Shown here: in pieces, positions 26,104 to 36,475 of the stretch
Layout: the number at the start of each line of letters is the position of its first letter
Position numbering within the stretch: the first letter of the stretch is position 1
Assembly (NCBI RefSeq): GCF_008933155.1
Contig: NZ_WBVP01000009.1
Span: 62,001 to 126,000 of the forward strand
DNA: 64,000 nucleotides
DNA from: Aliivibrio finisterrensis
GTDB taxonomy: Bacteria; Pseudomonadota; Gammaproteobacteria; Enterobacterales; Vibrionaceae
Direction of reading: 5' to 3'
The notes under the pieces: model-generated
The model's input: only the letters and a program-made list of their open reading frames with translations
What the model was told of the DNA's origin: nothing
Databases searched by the model: none
Position numbers and translations under genes: made by a program

Positions 26104-26820
26104 TTACGCGATAGCACTTGCTGCATTTGAATCTAGGAACCACTCTGTTTCACCAGCCTTAGACTGGATTTTCGCTGCCGGGTAAGGCAACTCTGAAGCA
26201 GGAGTTGTATGAATTTCTTTAACGATTTCAACCTTACCTGCGCCAAGCACTAGGTAGCTGATTCGTTTTGCTGCCTCTAAAACTTTTGCTGTTTTAGAAA
26301 CACGGATTTGGCCAGACTCTGGGTGAGAAGCCAATACAGATAAGTTCTCATCTTGATAGTCTGTTGCACCAGGGAATAGTGACGCTGTATGACCATCTGC
26401 GCCAACACCTAACAGGATCCAATCGAATACTGGAGTGCCGTTTTCAGTTGGGATGACATCAGCCATCTCTTTTGCAAAACGCTCTGCTTCTGCTTTTGGT
26501 TCATCTTCACCACGGATGCGGTGGATGTTTTCTACTGGTAAATTTACTTTGCTAAAAAGTAATTCATTCGCTTCACCAAAATTGCTTTCAGCGTCGTCTG
26601 GTGCAACACAACGTTCGTCGCCCCACCAAAAGTGAAGGTTATTCCATTGAATACCTTCAGCATATGGTGCTTGAGCTAATAGCTGAAACAACATTTTTGG
26701 TGTACTGCCACCAGACAGTGAGATATGAACAGGTTTACCCTGCTCACTGTACGATTTCATTTCATTTGCTAAGCTTTCAACAACCAATTCTGGTGTAGCA
26801 AAAATTTTGTGATTGATCAT
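26104..26820 (-). CDS. pgl: 6-phosphogluconolactonase
   Basis: 238 residues of the NagB/6PGL (DevB-type) fold. [38 protein letters not shown] and [19 protein letters not shown] are diagnostic. It hydrolyses 6-phosphogluconolactone. Its ATG overlaps the TGA stop of zwf in an ATGA arrangement (26817-26820), so translation is probably coupled. Reading is open further upstream inside zwf, but that is not coding. Confidence 0.95.
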   Translation of the reverse strand: MINHKIFATPELVVESLANEMKSYSEQGKPVHISLSGGSTPKMLFQLLAQAPYAEGIQWNNLHFWWGDERCVAPDDAESNFGEANELLFSKVNLPVENIHRIRGEDEPKAEAERFAKEMADVIPTENGTPVFDWILLGVGADGHTASLFPGATDYQDENLSVLASHPESGQIRVSKTAKVLEAAKRISYLVLGAGKVEIVKEIHTTPASELPYPAAKIQSKAGETEWFLDSNAASAIA

Positions 26821-28319
26821 AATTCGCAGTAATCCGTATCGGTTAAATTTTTGCATGGGAAACGCCATGCGCGATCATCTCTTTGTAGCAGCTCATCGGC
26901 CTCTTGTGGTCCCCAAGTACCACACGCATACCCAAACAAAGATTGAGGGTCTTGTTTGAAGTCTAAAATAGGCTGCACATATTTCCAACAGGCTTCCACT
27001 GCATCAGTACGAGCAAATAACGTTGCGTCGCCATTTAAGGCATCAAGCAATAAACGCTCGTATGCCGTAAGCATTTGAGTTTCGTGCAAGTCTGCGTATG
27101 AGAAGTTCATCTTAACTTCTTTTGCTTTAAATCCTGCGCCCGGCTCTTTTAAGCCAAAGCTCATTTGAATGCCTTCATCCGGTTGAATACGGATAATCAA
27201 TTTATTTTCAGGCGCATTCTGACCAAAGACTGGATGTGGGGTTTGTTTAAAGTGAATAACAATCTCTGTTACTCGAGTCGGCAAACGCTTACCAGTACGA
27301 ACATAGAAAGGAACACCATTCCAACGCCAGTTATTGATATAAGCTTTTAAACCGATGTAAGTTTCTGTTCGAGAATCATCGGCAACACCATGTTCTTCAC
27401 GGTAACCCGCTAACTGCTGGCCACGTACATCAGATGCCGTGTATTGACCTAACACTAGGTTTTTACGCAAATCATCTTCTTCAAGCGGTTTAAGACATTG
27501 AAGAACTTTAACCACTTCATCACGAATCGAATCGGCGTTAATTTGAGCCGGTGGTTCCATGCCTACCATTGCTAATACTTGTAGCAAATGGTTTTGGAAC
27601 ATATCACGAACGGCACCAGAACCATCGTAATAGCCACCACGCTCTTCTACACCAAGAAATTCTGCACCAGTGATTTCAACGTAATCAATAAAATTACGGT
27701 TCCATAACGGCTCAAACATCGCATTTGAAAAACGAAGAACAAGTAGATTCTGAACGGTTTCTTTACCTAGGTAATGGTCAATGCGGTAAATTTGGTGTTC
27801 TTGAAAATGCTCGTGGATCTCAGTATCAAGCTTCTGTGCTGATTCAAGATCATAGCCGAATGGTTTTTCAATAATCAGACGCTTCCAGCCATTAGATTCA
27901 TCGTTCATGCCATGAGTTGCAAGACAAGCGGGGATAACACCGTAAAGGCTTGGCGGAGTTGCTAGATAGAAAAGCGTATTCTGTTGGTCTAGTTGGTATT
28001 TTTCAGCTAACTGATCTAACTTAACAGCAAGTTTACTGTAATCATCAACATCTGACGTATTTACCGCTTGGTAATGCAAGTGGCCACAAAATGCAATAAG
28101 CGTTTCTGGATCTGTTTTTTCCATCTCTTGCAGTGATTTTTTCATCTTTTCACGATACGACTCATCGTCATATTGAGAGCGGCTGACACCTAAGATTGAA
28201 AAAGATTCTGAAAGTTGATTACTCGCGTACAGATGATACAAAGCAGGAATGAGCTTGCGGAAAGTAAGATCCCCCGAAGCTCCAAAAATTACGATGGTAT
28301 TGTTGTCCGAAATTATCAT
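26817..28319 (-). CDS. zwf: Glucose-6-phosphate 1-dehydrogenase
   Basis: 500 residues. The NADP-binding start [21 protein letters not shown], the active-site signature [13 protein letters not shown] and the C-terminal [17 protein letters not shown] are present. It makes 6-phosphogluconolactone and NADPH. It is the first gene of the zwf-pgl-gnd operon. The promoter must lie in 28320-28466. No SoxS/Rob box was identified. Confidence 0.98.
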   Translation of the reverse strand: MIISDNNTIVIFGASGDLTFRKLIPALYHLYASNQLSESFSILGVSRSQYDDESYREKMKKSLQEMEKTDPETLIAFCGHLHYQAVNTSDVDDYSKLAVKLDQLAEKYQLDQQNTLFYLATPPSLYGVIPACLATHGMNDESNGWKRLIIEKPFGYDLESAQKLDTEIHEHFQEHQIYRIDHYLGKETVQNLLVLRFSNAMFEPLWNRNFIDYVEITGAEFLGVEERGGYYDGSGAVRDMFQNHLLQVLAMVGMEPPAQINADSIRDEVVKVLQCLKPLEEDDLRKNLVLGQYTASDVRGQQLAGYREEHGVADDSRTETYIGLKAYINNWRWNGVPFYVRTGKRLPTRVTEIVIHFKQTPHPVFGQNAPENKLIIRIQPDEGIQMSFGLKEPGAGFKAKEVKMNFSYADLHETQMLTAYERLLLDALNGDATLFARTDAVEACWKYVQPILDFKQDPQSLFGYACGTWGPQEADELLQRDDRAWRFPCKNLTDTDYCEL

Positions 28320-28466
28320 TATTTCTCTATCCGATACACAGTAAAGTATGCGCGTATAATAGAAAAAAAATCAAGGAATTACTAGTTAGTTTTAGCTATT
28401 GAATCAATTGTTAAAACAAATCAACCAATAAAATCTACAACTTCAAGAAGTAATGCCCTTATGAAT

Positions 28467-28507
28467 AAAAAAACCACTAATTTATAATATGTTAGTGGTT
28501 TTTTTTA
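28467..28507 (-). terminator. Terminator after adiA
   Basis: The arms AAACCACTAA and TTAGTGGTTT flank an AT-rich loop, with a long A-run on the plus strand giving a U-tail for minus-strand transcripts. It lies just beyond the adiA stop codon. Confidence 0.88.
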
Positions 28508-28520
28508 TAAAAAGGCAGTA

Positions 28521-30812
28521 CTAATTTTTTAAACACATTACGTAATATTGGCCATCTTTTACTTCTGTACCTTCTGTCTCATGTTCAAATCCTGGGAACT
28601 CTTTATCCCAAACCTCTAAACTTCTAAGGTAACCGATTTGAGGGCTATCACTGCCTCCGAAACTTTCACCAGACATTAGCATTGGTATTCCTGGTGGATA
28701 TGGGATAACCGCATTCGCCGCTACTCTATTTTCTAACTTTGAAGAGGCAACCATCTCAATATTATTATCAACAATTGCCCCGAATGCTGCTCTCGGCGTT
28801 ATGATTGCCTCAGGTAATGTTGAATATGCGGCATTCAGTTTATCTGATGGTGTATGCTTTTTAAGGTAAGAGAACATTTTGTCGCCTAAATCTTTTATTC
28901 CCATATGCCCGTAAGTTTCTGGATGTTCAGCAACTAATTCAGGCAGCACTAACTTTAACGCTGTATTGCTATCATAATGCTTCTTAAAGCTCAATAATGT
29001 ATTAACAAGTGTTGCCCACTTACCTTTTGTAATACCCATCGAAAACAAAAACATTATTTGAAAATCAGTAGTTCTCGTTGGAACAATACCAAATCTCGTC
29101 AAGTACTGAGTAACTATCGCAGCCGGAACACCAGCCTCTAATAAATGGCCATCATCTCCCATCCCTGGTGCTAATATACTGACTTTAATAGGATCTAACA
29201 TACACCAATCATTTGCAATATCATCAAATCCGTGCCATTTGTCCCCAGGCTTCATCATCCAAAAATCTTGTGTCTCTGCAAGTAAATTGGGTTCGGCGGT
29301 TTCAAAAGGAATGTCTTTTCCTGTTTCTGGGTCAATAATAGTTTCCGCATTCCACGGTTTAAAGAACCAATCGTTATCAGCTTCAAATTCTCGAAATAAT
29401 CGCCCCATAGCTTGGCGATAATCAACCGCTTCTCTGATCACTTCTTGAGTTAATGAGTAACCTTTATTTCCAGCCATTTGCGACACAGCAATATCATTCG
29501 ATGCACTTATTGCATATAAAGGAGAGGTCGTAGCATGCATCATATAAGCTTGGTTGAAGCGTTGGAAATCAATCGCATCCTTGCCATGACGCACATGAAT
29601 CCAAGATGCTTGAGATAAACCATTTAATAATTTATGCGTAGAATGGGTGGCAAACACCGTTGGTGCATTATCTGATACAACAGGCTCTCCTCGCATTGCA
29701 AAATGATTTTCATAAATAGGATTAAAACGAGCGTAACCATACCAAGCTTCGTCAAAATGAAGTCGGTTACTGCTTTTTCCTAATATTTCTTGTACACGTT
29801 TAGCGTTATAGCACAGGCCATCATAAGTACAATTTGTTATAACTGCGTAGACAGGTTCTTGGTCTGCATGACCTTTCGTTAATCGACTTTCTTTTGCCCG
29901 CGCTTTTATTGCTGCCTGTTCCATTTGTTCTGGATAGATAGGACCAATAATTCCATATCGATTCCGTGTCGGGAGCAAATAAATAGGAAGAGCACCGGAA
30001 AGCATCAAACCTTGTTCTATTGATTTATGACAGTTTCGGTCACAAATTGCCAGACTATTTTCTTTCATACAAATTTGCATAATGGTTCGATTCGCACCAG
30101 AGGTTCCAGTAACTAATGAATAAGATTTATTAGCACCAAATACTTCTGCTGCAAATGCTTCGCTGTCTCCAAAATACCCGGTATGATCGAGAAGTGACCC
30201 TAACGAACCTCGCTCTATCCCCATATCAGAACGGAATAGTCCTTCGCCATAATAATGGTAAAAACGCTGGCCTTCAGGTGTCTTAGTAAAGCCTATTCCG
30301 CCTTGGTGACCTGGCGCTGCCCATGAATATTCATGAACATCATCATATTTCATCATTGCTGCCATTAATGGCGGAAGTAGCTGTTCTCTATAACGCTCCA
30401 TGGCTGCTATAGATCGTCCTACAATAAAATCTGCTGTATCTTCAAGAATCCAAGCAAACTCATCTACACGTGACATTAATTCGCGACTGACGGTTAACGT
30501 AATCTTCTTTCTTTCCGCCAATAAAAAAACAGGGACGCCTTCTTGACGTTGATTTAACTTATCAATCAGTTGGAAAAAATGTTCATTCTCTTCTTGCTGA
30601 TGTCCTATCATTTTTGACGCTAGCATTAAACAATCCACGGCTATATTTGCATTCAATATTGAATAACAATCATCAAATGAAGAAGCGACTGTGACGTGTA
30701 CTCCTTGAGTATTAAATTCTTCAAGTAGACGATTTAATGCACTTTGAATAACTCCCCCTTCAATTGAATCATTAAATAGTAATACCCTTTTTTGTTTTCC
30801 ATAGTTCTTCAT
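28521..30812 (-). CDS. adiA: Biodegradative arginine decarboxylase
   Basis: 763 residues. An N-terminal receiver-like wing domain (1-130) is followed by a PLP core and a C-terminal domain. Reading closely parallels E. coli AdiA: VDEFAWILEDTADFI, EYSWAAPGHQGGIGFTKTP, GTSGANRTIMQ, FDEAWYGYARFNPIYE (353-368), and ATHSTHKLLNGLSQASW with Schiff-base Lys394. It also has the AdiA-type AHFDE-like His replaced by LHFDEAW as in AdiA, and FEHETEGTE near the end. It decarboxylates arginine to agmatine, consuming a proton. It follows the antiporter gene by 58 bp with AAGGAAG before the ATG. Lysine or ornithine decarboxylase is less likely given the match along the whole length. Confidence 0.9.
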   Translation of the reverse strand: MKNYGKQKRVLLFNDSIEGGVIQSALNRLLEEFNTQGVHVTVASSFDDCYSILNANIAVDCLMLASKMIGHQQEENEHFFQLIDKLNQRQEGVPVFLLAERKKITLTVSRELMSRVDEFAWILEDTADFIVGRSIAAMERYREQLLPPLMAAMMKYDDVHEYSWAAPGHQGGIGFTKTPEGQRFYHYYGEGLFRSDMGIERGSLGSLLDHTGYFGDSEAFAAEVFGANKSYSLVTGTSGANRTIMQICMKENSLAICDRNCHKSIEQGLMLSGALPIYLLPTRNRYGIIGPIYPEQMEQAAIKARAKESRLTKGHADQEPVYAVITNCTYDGLCYNAKRVQEILGKSSNRLHFDEAWYGYARFNPIYENHFAMRGEPVVSDNAPTVFATHSTHKLLNGLSQASWIHVRHGKDAIDFQRFNQAYMMHATTSPLYAISASNDIAVSQMAGNKGYSLTQEVIREAVDYRQAMGRLFREFEADNDWFFKPWNAETIIDPETGKDIPFETAEPNLLAETQDFWMMKPGDKWHGFDDIANDWCMLDPIKVSILAPGMGDDGHLLEAGVPAAIVTQYLTRFGIVPTRTTDFQIMFLFSMGITKGKWATLVNTLLSFKKHYDSNTALKLVLPELVAEHPETYGHMGIKDLGDKMFSYLKKHTPSDKLNAAYSTLPEAIITPRAAFGAIVDNNIEMVASSKLENRVAANAVIPYPPGIPMLMSGESFGGSDSPQIGYLRSLEVWDKEFPGFEHETEGTEVKDGQYYVMCLKN

Positions 30813-30870
30813 GCTTTTCTTCCTTCATTTTGGGAAAATTTAATTTCAAACGCAATTTTAGTGTATTAAT

Positions 30871-32193
30871 TCATATTGTTTTTTGCTCTTTCAATTGATC
30901 TCGACTTGCAATAAACCCATAAAATAAATATCCGAATAGTGCAATAATGACACCATAATAAACGGCCTCAGTTCCGGTCGCGTAAGCGCCATAAATACTA
31001 TAAACCACAGCAATAGTTCCTAGGGAAATACTGACGTTATATTCTTTAGATTCAACATTACTTTGACGGAGAATAACGCCTAAAGCAGTCAAAGATAAAA
31101 TATATGGAATCATATTAATAAATACGGCCAAATCGACTAAAATATTAAACTGTTTTAATAAGGTTGGGGATATGGTCATTATTGCTAAGATTACCTCCAA
31201 TCCAAGCATAATTAGCATCCCTTTCACCGGTGCCTCAAATCTATTTACTTCTGAAAAGACTTTCGGGAAAAGATTAATTTCAGCGGCAGCTTTTGATACT
31301 TGCGCATTGGTAAATTGCCAACCTAAAAGTGAACCTAAACAGGCAATAATAGCTAAAACTGTAATAATATTACCAATAAATGGATTGAACATTTGTGAAA
31401 AAACCAATCCAAATGGAGCATCAGACTTGGATAACAATTCATTAGGAACGATCCCTTGAATAACCGTTGTTGATGCAATATAAGTGATCGCTGAAAATAC
31501 GGTTGCAAGCATGCAGGCTAATGGTACATTTCGTTTTGGATTTTCCACAGCACCTGAATTAGCGCCTGCAGATTCTATACCTAAAAAAGCCCATAGCGTT
31601 AATGCTATACCTGATGAAATTGCAGACATGGTTGGTATATCATGCGGATTCCAACCCGCTGCGAAAATCTTCGTATCAAACCAAAACCAACCGATAATCG
31701 AAACCCCTAATACAGGGATAATAACCCCCCATACAGTCACAGAAGAAATTGCACCCGTAATTTTTGCGCCTCTAATATTACAAAGCAATGTAACGATTAA
31801 AATCGTAACCACACCAATAAAGTTATGTATCGGTGTTTCTTTTAGCCAAGGAAGAAATGTCTCAAGGTAACCAACAGTAGTGACCGAAATAGCGACTGCA
31901 CTAATAACAAGGCAAACATAATAAGTGTATGACGCTATAAAAAAACTCGATTTACCATGCGCTTGTTTCGCATAAGCTGACATACCACCATCTTCGGTAC
32001 AATACATACCACATTTCGAAAATGTATAAGCTATACAGAGTGCACCAATCGCGGTTATTCCCCATGCTAATAAAGCAATACCTCCGGTTGCAGCTAAACT
32101 TGATGGAAGCAATATAATACCAGACCCCATCATATTTACAGTCACAATGGTTGTTAGTCCCATTAACCCCATTTTATTTGAACCTGTGCTCAT
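30871..32193 (-). CDS. PotE-like amino acid/polyamine antiporter (APC family), partner of AdiA
   Basis: 440 residues, about 12 membrane segments. The opening SNKMGLMGLTTIVTVNMMGSGIILLPSSLA contains the G-S-G-I substrate loop of the APC basic antiporters. ISSVTVWGVIIPVLGVSIIGWFWF, LTLWAFLGIESAGANSGAVENPKRNVPLA and GSLLGWQFTNAQV resemble PotE (ornithine/putrescine) more than E. coli AdiC or CadB. It lies immediately upstream of adiA on the same strand, so it probably exchanges arginine for agmatine despite its PotE-type sequence. A GAGGG site precedes the ATG. No pH-sensing CadC-type regulator gene is adjacent. Confidence 0.85.
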   Translation of the reverse strand: MSTGSNKMGLMGLTTIVTVNMMGSGIILLPSSLAATGGIALLAWGITAIGALCIAYTFSKCGMYCTEDGGMSAYAKQAHGKSSFFIASYTYYVCLVISAVAISVTTVGYLETFLPWLKETPIHNFIGVVTILIVTLLCNIRGAKITGAISSVTVWGVIIPVLGVSIIGWFWFDTKIFAAGWNPHDIPTMSAISSGIALTLWAFLGIESAGANSGAVENPKRNVPLACMLATVFSAITYIASTTVIQGIVPNELLSKSDAPFGLVFSQMFNPFIGNIITVLAIIACLGSLLGWQFTNAQVSKAAAEINLFPKVFSEVNRFEAPVKGMLIMLGLEVILAIMTISPTLLKQFNILVDLAVFINMIPYILSLTALGVILRQSNVESKEYNVSISLGTIAVVYSIYGAYATGTEAVYYGVIIALFGYLFYGFIASRDQLKEQKTI

Positions 32194-32493
32194 ATTATTC
32201 GCCCTCTATTCAGATCGCACTCATTATTATATAAATAAATAACTTAATCATTTAGTTACAATAAAAGCGTAGTTCATAGATTTAAATGTGCAAAAAACAA
32301 ATTCAATAATTTAAATTTAACCATTCTCATAAGAAGCATGATTATTTTTAATAAAAAGAATCTAGGTAATATATTGTATCTTATATCAAAATTATCTATT
32401 ACCACCATGAAATCAGGTGATTAAAGAGTTTATCCTTACGAAAAAAATCTTAGATCACAAAAAACGTATTTCTTTTCATTTTTTAAATTCAAT
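32194..32493. other. Intergenic region upstream of the antiporter-adiA operon
   Basis: About 300 bp of very AT-rich DNA with no credible coding sequence. It must contain the operon promoter on the minus strand. I could not pick out an ArgR, CadC or other operator with confidence. Confidence 0.4.
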
Positions 32494-32530
32494 AAAAAAG
32501 CCATTGAATATTTCAATGGCTTAAAAAATA
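32494..32530 (-). terminator. Terminator after lolE
   Basis: The arms GCCATTGAA and TTCAATGGC (3-nt loop) carry A-runs and T-runs on both sides, 27 nt beyond the lolE stop codon. Confidence 0.85.
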
Positions 32531-32556
32531 AGAATTGCTATTGATGTAAAGCAGTT

Positions 32557-33801
32557 TTACTTAGAGCTCAACACCGCAGCAGGATGTAACTGGCTTGCCT
32601 TTCTTGCAGGATACCAAGTCGCAATGGCACTTAAAAATATCGCCGTCGCTGTCACAATAGCGACATCACTCCAAACTAGCTCTGAGGGTAAGAAATCAAC
32701 AAAATAAATATCACCCGATAAAAACTGATGACCAATCAATGACTCTAATCCTTTAATCATAGGTGTTAGCTTTAAAGCCACAAATGAACCTAATGCAGAG
32801 CCTGCTAAACTACCTGTCACACCTGAGAATATCCCTTGGCATACAAAGATACGTTTAATTAAACCGTCATTTGCACCCATGGTTCTTAAAATAGCAATGT
32901 CACCAGAGCGATCTTTCACGGCCATCATTAGAGTTGATACGATATTAAAACAAGCAACCCCAATAACGAGAACCATAACAAGGTACATGATTGAACGAAC
33001 TAATTGAATGTCTCGGTATAAGTAACCGTATTTCTGAACCCAACTGCGTAAATAAACATACTCAGTTAATGTTCCCCCTACCTCACGGACAATATTTTGA
33101 GCATCTAAAACACGACTGACTTGTAATGACACACCCGTGACACTGTCACCTAGATTAATATACTGCTGAGCATCTTTTAGAGGAACAATTGCTAAACCAT
33201 GATCAACTTGCCCACCTAAAGACAATAGTCCAACTACTTGCAAACGTTGACGCTTTGGAGAACGAAGCTGCTTACTTGCATTTTCATCAGGGATCATCGC
33301 CGTGATCCAATCTCCAACTTTTACATCTAATGTATCCGCAACGCCCTTGCCTAAAATAACACTTTGTTTATTGGCTTCGAACGCTTTCCATGCCTCGTTA
33401 TCAATATACTCAGGTAACTTAGAAACCGCTCCTTCTAATATAGGCTCAACACCTCGAACTTCCACCGCTTTTAATTTACTGCCTCTTTCAAGTAAGGCGG
33501 TAAATCGCACATAGGGTGCAGCACCAGTAACCTTTGGGTGCTTCTTAGCTTGGATCATCATGGTTTGCCAATCAGATACTGGGTTTTTAACCCCTTCAAG
33601 CTCAGCATGTGGAATAACAGAAAGCACACGATTTTGCAGCTCACGCTCAAAACCATTCATTGCAGAGAGACCTATAATGATCACTGCAACACCAATAGCA
33701 ATACCAAGCGTGGATGAAATCGAAATAAACGACACCATCTTGTTACGCTGTTTAGCTCGCGCAAAACGACCACCAATAAAAAGAGAAAGCGGTGAAAACA
33801 T
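32557..33801 (-). CDS. lolE: Lipoprotein-releasing ABC transporter permease LolE
   Basis: 414 residues, with one N-terminal and three C-terminal membrane segments around a large periplasmic MacB-like domain. The opening LSLFIGGRFARAKQRNKMVSFISISSTLGIAIGVAVIIIGLSAMNGFERELQNRVLSVIPHAEL is LolE-like. The C-terminal FtsX domain includes AILRTMGANDGLIKRIFVCQG. With LolC and LolD it extracts outer-membrane lipoproteins from the inner membrane and passes them to LolA. Its ATG overlaps the lolD stop codon by one base. Gene order is lolC-lolD-lolE. Confidence 0.93.
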   Translation of the reverse strand: MFSPLSLFIGGRFARAKQRNKMVSFISISSTLGIAIGVAVIIIGLSAMNGFERELQNRVLSVIPHAELEGVKNPVSDWQTMMIQAKKHPKVTGAAPYVRFTALLERGSKLKAVEVRGVEPILEGAVSKLPEYIDNEAWKAFEANKQSVILGKGVADTLDVKVGDWITAMIPDENASKQLRSPKRQRLQVVGLLSLGGQVDHGLAIVPLKDAQQYINLGDSVTGVSLQVSRVLDAQNIVREVGGTLTEYVYLRSWVQKYGYLYRDIQLVRSIMYLVMVLVIGVACFNIVSTLMMAVKDRSGDIAILRTMGANDGLIKRIFVCQGIFSGVTGSLAGSALGSFVALKLTPMIKGLESLIGHQFLSGDIYFVDFLPSELVWSDVAIVTATAIFLSAIATWYPARKASQLHPAAVLSSK

Positions 33802-34517
33802 TACGCCTCCGGCTCTTGGCTTAATGCAGAACGAACCGTTTCCGTAATAAAACGGCCATCTTGCATGCTTAGTTGCTTATCCAGTTTCGCTGCCAATTCA
33901 TTATCATGTGTCACCACTAAAAATGCAGTACCTGACTCTTGATTCAATTCACGCATTAAATTGTAAATATCCAATGCTGTTTTATGATCCAAGTTACCTG
34001 TTGGTTCATCAGCAAGCACTAAAGCAGGCTTGTTAACTAACGCACGAGCAATCGCCACACGCTGGCGCTCGCCACCTGACAGCTCAGAAGGACGATGTTC
34101 AATACGATGAGCTAAACCTACTTTCTCAAGTAATTCTGTTGCACGTAGTGCGGCTTCTTTCTTATGAACACCACCAATTAACAACGGCATTGCTACATTT
34201 TCTAACGCGCTAAAATCAGACAGAAGGTGATGAAATTGATACACAAATCCAATATGTTGATTACGGATTTTTGCTTGCTTATTCGCACTCAATTTTGTCA
34301 GTTCATTTTGTTGAAAATGTACCGTTCCTGCTGTTGGCTCATCAAGTGCGCCAAGAATGTGCAATAATGTACTTTTGCCAGAGCCAGATGAACCTACTAT
34401 CGCCACTAATTCACTTTCATTAATATGAAAATCAACACCCTTTAGCACTTCAGTTTCCATTGTGCCTTCTTGGTAAACCTTACGAATACCCTGACAAACT
34501 AATAATGGATTACTCAT
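33801..34517 (-). CDS. lolD: Lipoprotein-releasing ABC transporter ATPase LolD
   Basis: 238 residues. Walker A is GSSGSGKST (residues 42-50), the ABC signature is [15 protein letters not shown], Walker B is [13 protein letters not shown], and the switch His is in FLVVTHD. The LolD-specific motif region [26 protein letters not shown] is intact. It supplies energy for LolCE and overlaps both neighbours, which supports tight operon translation. Confidence 0.96.
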   Translation of the reverse strand: MSNPLLVCQGIRKVYQEGTMETEVLKGVDFHINESELVAIVGSSGSGKSTLLHILGALDEPTAGTVHFQQNELTKLSANKQAKIRNQHIGFVYQFHHLLSDFSALENVAMPLLIGGVHKKEAALRATELLEKVGLAHRIEHRPSELSGGERQRVAIARALVNKPALVLADEPTGNLDHKTALDIYNLMRELNQESGTAFLVVTHDNELAAKLDKQLSMQDGRFITETVRSALSQEPEA

Positions 34518-35718
34518 ATCTTAATGCCTCTGCTGGTTGTACGACTGCCGCTCGATAAGATGGGAATACGGTCGCTAATAAACTTAATAAAATTGCTAGA
34601 ACAATGACTACGCACACTTGTAATGGTTCAACCTGTGCTGGCAAAGATCCACCAACAGTAAATAACGATAATCCAAGTGTAGAAAGAATAACATTAATAT
34701 TACTGGCAAATAATGCACCTAACGTGCCACCAACAATGGCACCAATCACACCGCTGCTCGCCCCTTGAACCATAAAGATAGAAAGCACTTGGTTACTCGT
34801 CATACCCTGTGTTTTTAATATCGCGACTTCGGCTTGTTTTTCCATTACCACCATAATAAGTGCAGAAATGATATTAAACGCCGCGATCGCCACAATAAGC
34901 CCAAGCATTAAGCCCATCATGTTTTTTTCCATTTTTACCGCCTGGAATAACTCTCCGCGTTGATCACGCCAATCACTCCATGTCATATCATTTTCTAAAG
35001 GCAGTTTTGATAATTCAGTCACTTGGAATGGGTCGTCGAAAAATAAACGCCACCCCGTAATGTTGCCTTTTTTTAGTTTCATCAAACGGGCGGTATCTTG
35101 AATGTTCGCTACCATTAATTGGCCATCGATATCAGAGCCCGTATTGAATACGCCCACAACTTTAAAATTACGCTGACTCGGAATACGGCCTAGTGGCGTA
35201 TATTGGCTTGCATTTGTCACCATAATACGAACCGTATCACCATAACGAACGCTCAACTCACGTGCTAACTTTGAACCAAGAAAGATGCCATATTCACCCG
35301 CTTTAAGTTGACGAACATTGCCTGAAATTAACTCATATGCAATAGGGTCATATTCATCTGGGTCAATACCAACAAGCATACCCGCACTCAACCCTTTTGC
35401 GCTTTGAATAATCGCTTCACCACGAACCACAGGCGTTACTTGGGTAACATGAGGCAAGTTTGCAACATAATTGCGGTCATCGTCAGAAGGTGCGATTTGA
35501 TCATCCACCGTAGATACCACCGCTTGCGGTAGTACACCAAGGATCCTATCTTTTAGTTGAGCCTCAAACCCATTCATCACAGACAGCACCGTCACTAACG
35601 ATAACACGCCAATAGTAATGCCTGCGGTAGACATATAAGAGATAAAACGACTGAACCTATCGCCAGAACGTCCTCTTAAATATCGCAACCCTATAAATAC
35701 TGATACTGGATGAAACAT
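34510..35718 (-). CDS. lolC: Lipoprotein-releasing ABC transporter permease LolC
   Basis: 402 residues. It begins [65 protein letters not shown], typical of LolC, and has a periplasmic domain that would hook LolA, then three C-terminal membrane segments with [29 protein letters not shown] 35718 has GAGAG 5 nt upstream. The TTG at 35730 overlaps that site. It overlaps lolD by 8 bp. Confidence 0.93.
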   Translation of the reverse strand: MFHPVSVFIGLRYLRGRSGDRFSRFISYMSTAGITIGVLSLVTVLSVMNGFEAQLKDRILGVLPQAVVSTVDDQIAPSDDDRNYVANLPHVTQVTPVVRGEAIIQSAKGLSAGMLVGIDPDEYDPIAYELISGNVRQLKAGEYGIFLGSKLARELSVRYGDTVRIMVTNASQYTPLGRIPSQRNFKVVGVFNTGSDIDGQLMVANIQDTARLMKLKKGNITGWRLFFDDPFQVTELSKLPLENDMTWSDWRDQRGELFQAVKMEKNMMGLMLGLIVAIAAFNIISALIMVVMEKQAEVAILKTQGMTSNQVLSIFMVQGASSGVIGAIVGGTLGALFASNINVILSTLGLSLFTVGGSLPAQVEPLQVCVVIVLAILLSLLATVFPSYRAAVVQPAEALRYE

Positions 35719-35890
35719 AAATTCTCTCAATCATGCTTTTTGAAGCTATAATAATGAATACAGTCTATCACGTAAAATACTGGTATTTATTCCTTTTTTT
35801 GCTCTTTTGTTCATCATACTTACCGATTAAACACTTGCTGATACCTAGTGACTTCGCCATAATCAGTAAATAATAAATAGAGGGACGCTT

Positions 35891-36460
35891 ATGTCACACG
35901 ATGAATACTTTTCGGTTCACTACGATTTAACAGTTAATGTAGAACCGCTTGCTATAGACGCGATACTGCCAAACATGGAAACGTTTGAACGTGAGATCCC
36001 AGCCCCATTTCGAGTTGCTCAAGAGTGCAGTTCTATTGATGACCTCTCTGAGAACGAGCTTTCTTTCTTGAAGTTAGATGATGGTAAACGTCTTGCTAAC
36101 TATTTAAAAAATCAGAATCAAAAACTGAATCTACTGCTGTCATATTTGTTAATTCAACAAGATGATGAAGCTTATCGCTATAAAACGTCGAGCTTTGGTG
36201 CGAGTAAATTTACTTTTGAAAGTAAGACAGCACTCAATTTAACTCAAAAAGCCAAAGTAAAACTCTTTCTTGAGCATCCGCCATCAGCGATTTACTGCTA
36301 TGCTACGGTGACTCAATGCACCGAGACTGAAACAGGCTATAGTATTGAAATGGCTTATGAGCTTCTTCGTGATATCGATCAAGATTTACTGATCAAAGCC
36401 GCTCTGTTTCAACAACAAAAAGTGCTTAAACTTCGTGCTCAAGAACGCAACTTAACCTAA
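35891..36460 (+). CDS. PilZ-like protein beside mfd (PlzB-like)
   Basis: This 189-residue cytosolic protein is divergent from lolCDE and 15 bp upstream of mfd. In V. cholerae the same slot holds plzB, a PilZ protein, and the beta-rich C-terminal half here (FGASKFTFESKTALNLTQKAKVKLFL..YCYATVTQC) fits a degenerate PilZ barrel. The c-di-GMP motifs RxxxR and (D/N)xSxxG are not visible; FGASKFTF stands where DxSxxG would be expected. It therefore probably does not bind c-di-GMP in the standard way. The domain call rests on synteny plus fold-like pattern, and the name plzB is not asserted. Confidence 0.65.
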   Translation: MSHDEYFSVHYDLTVNVEPLAIDAILPNMETFEREIPAPFRVAQECSSIDDLSENELSFLKLDDGKRLANYLKNQNQKLNLLLSYLLIQQDDEAYRYKTSSFGASKFTFESKTALNLTQKAKVKLFLEHPPSAIYCYATVTQCTETETGYSIEMAYELLRDIDQDLLIKAALFQQQKVLKLRAQERNLT

Positions 36461-36475
36461 TAATTGAATATCCTG

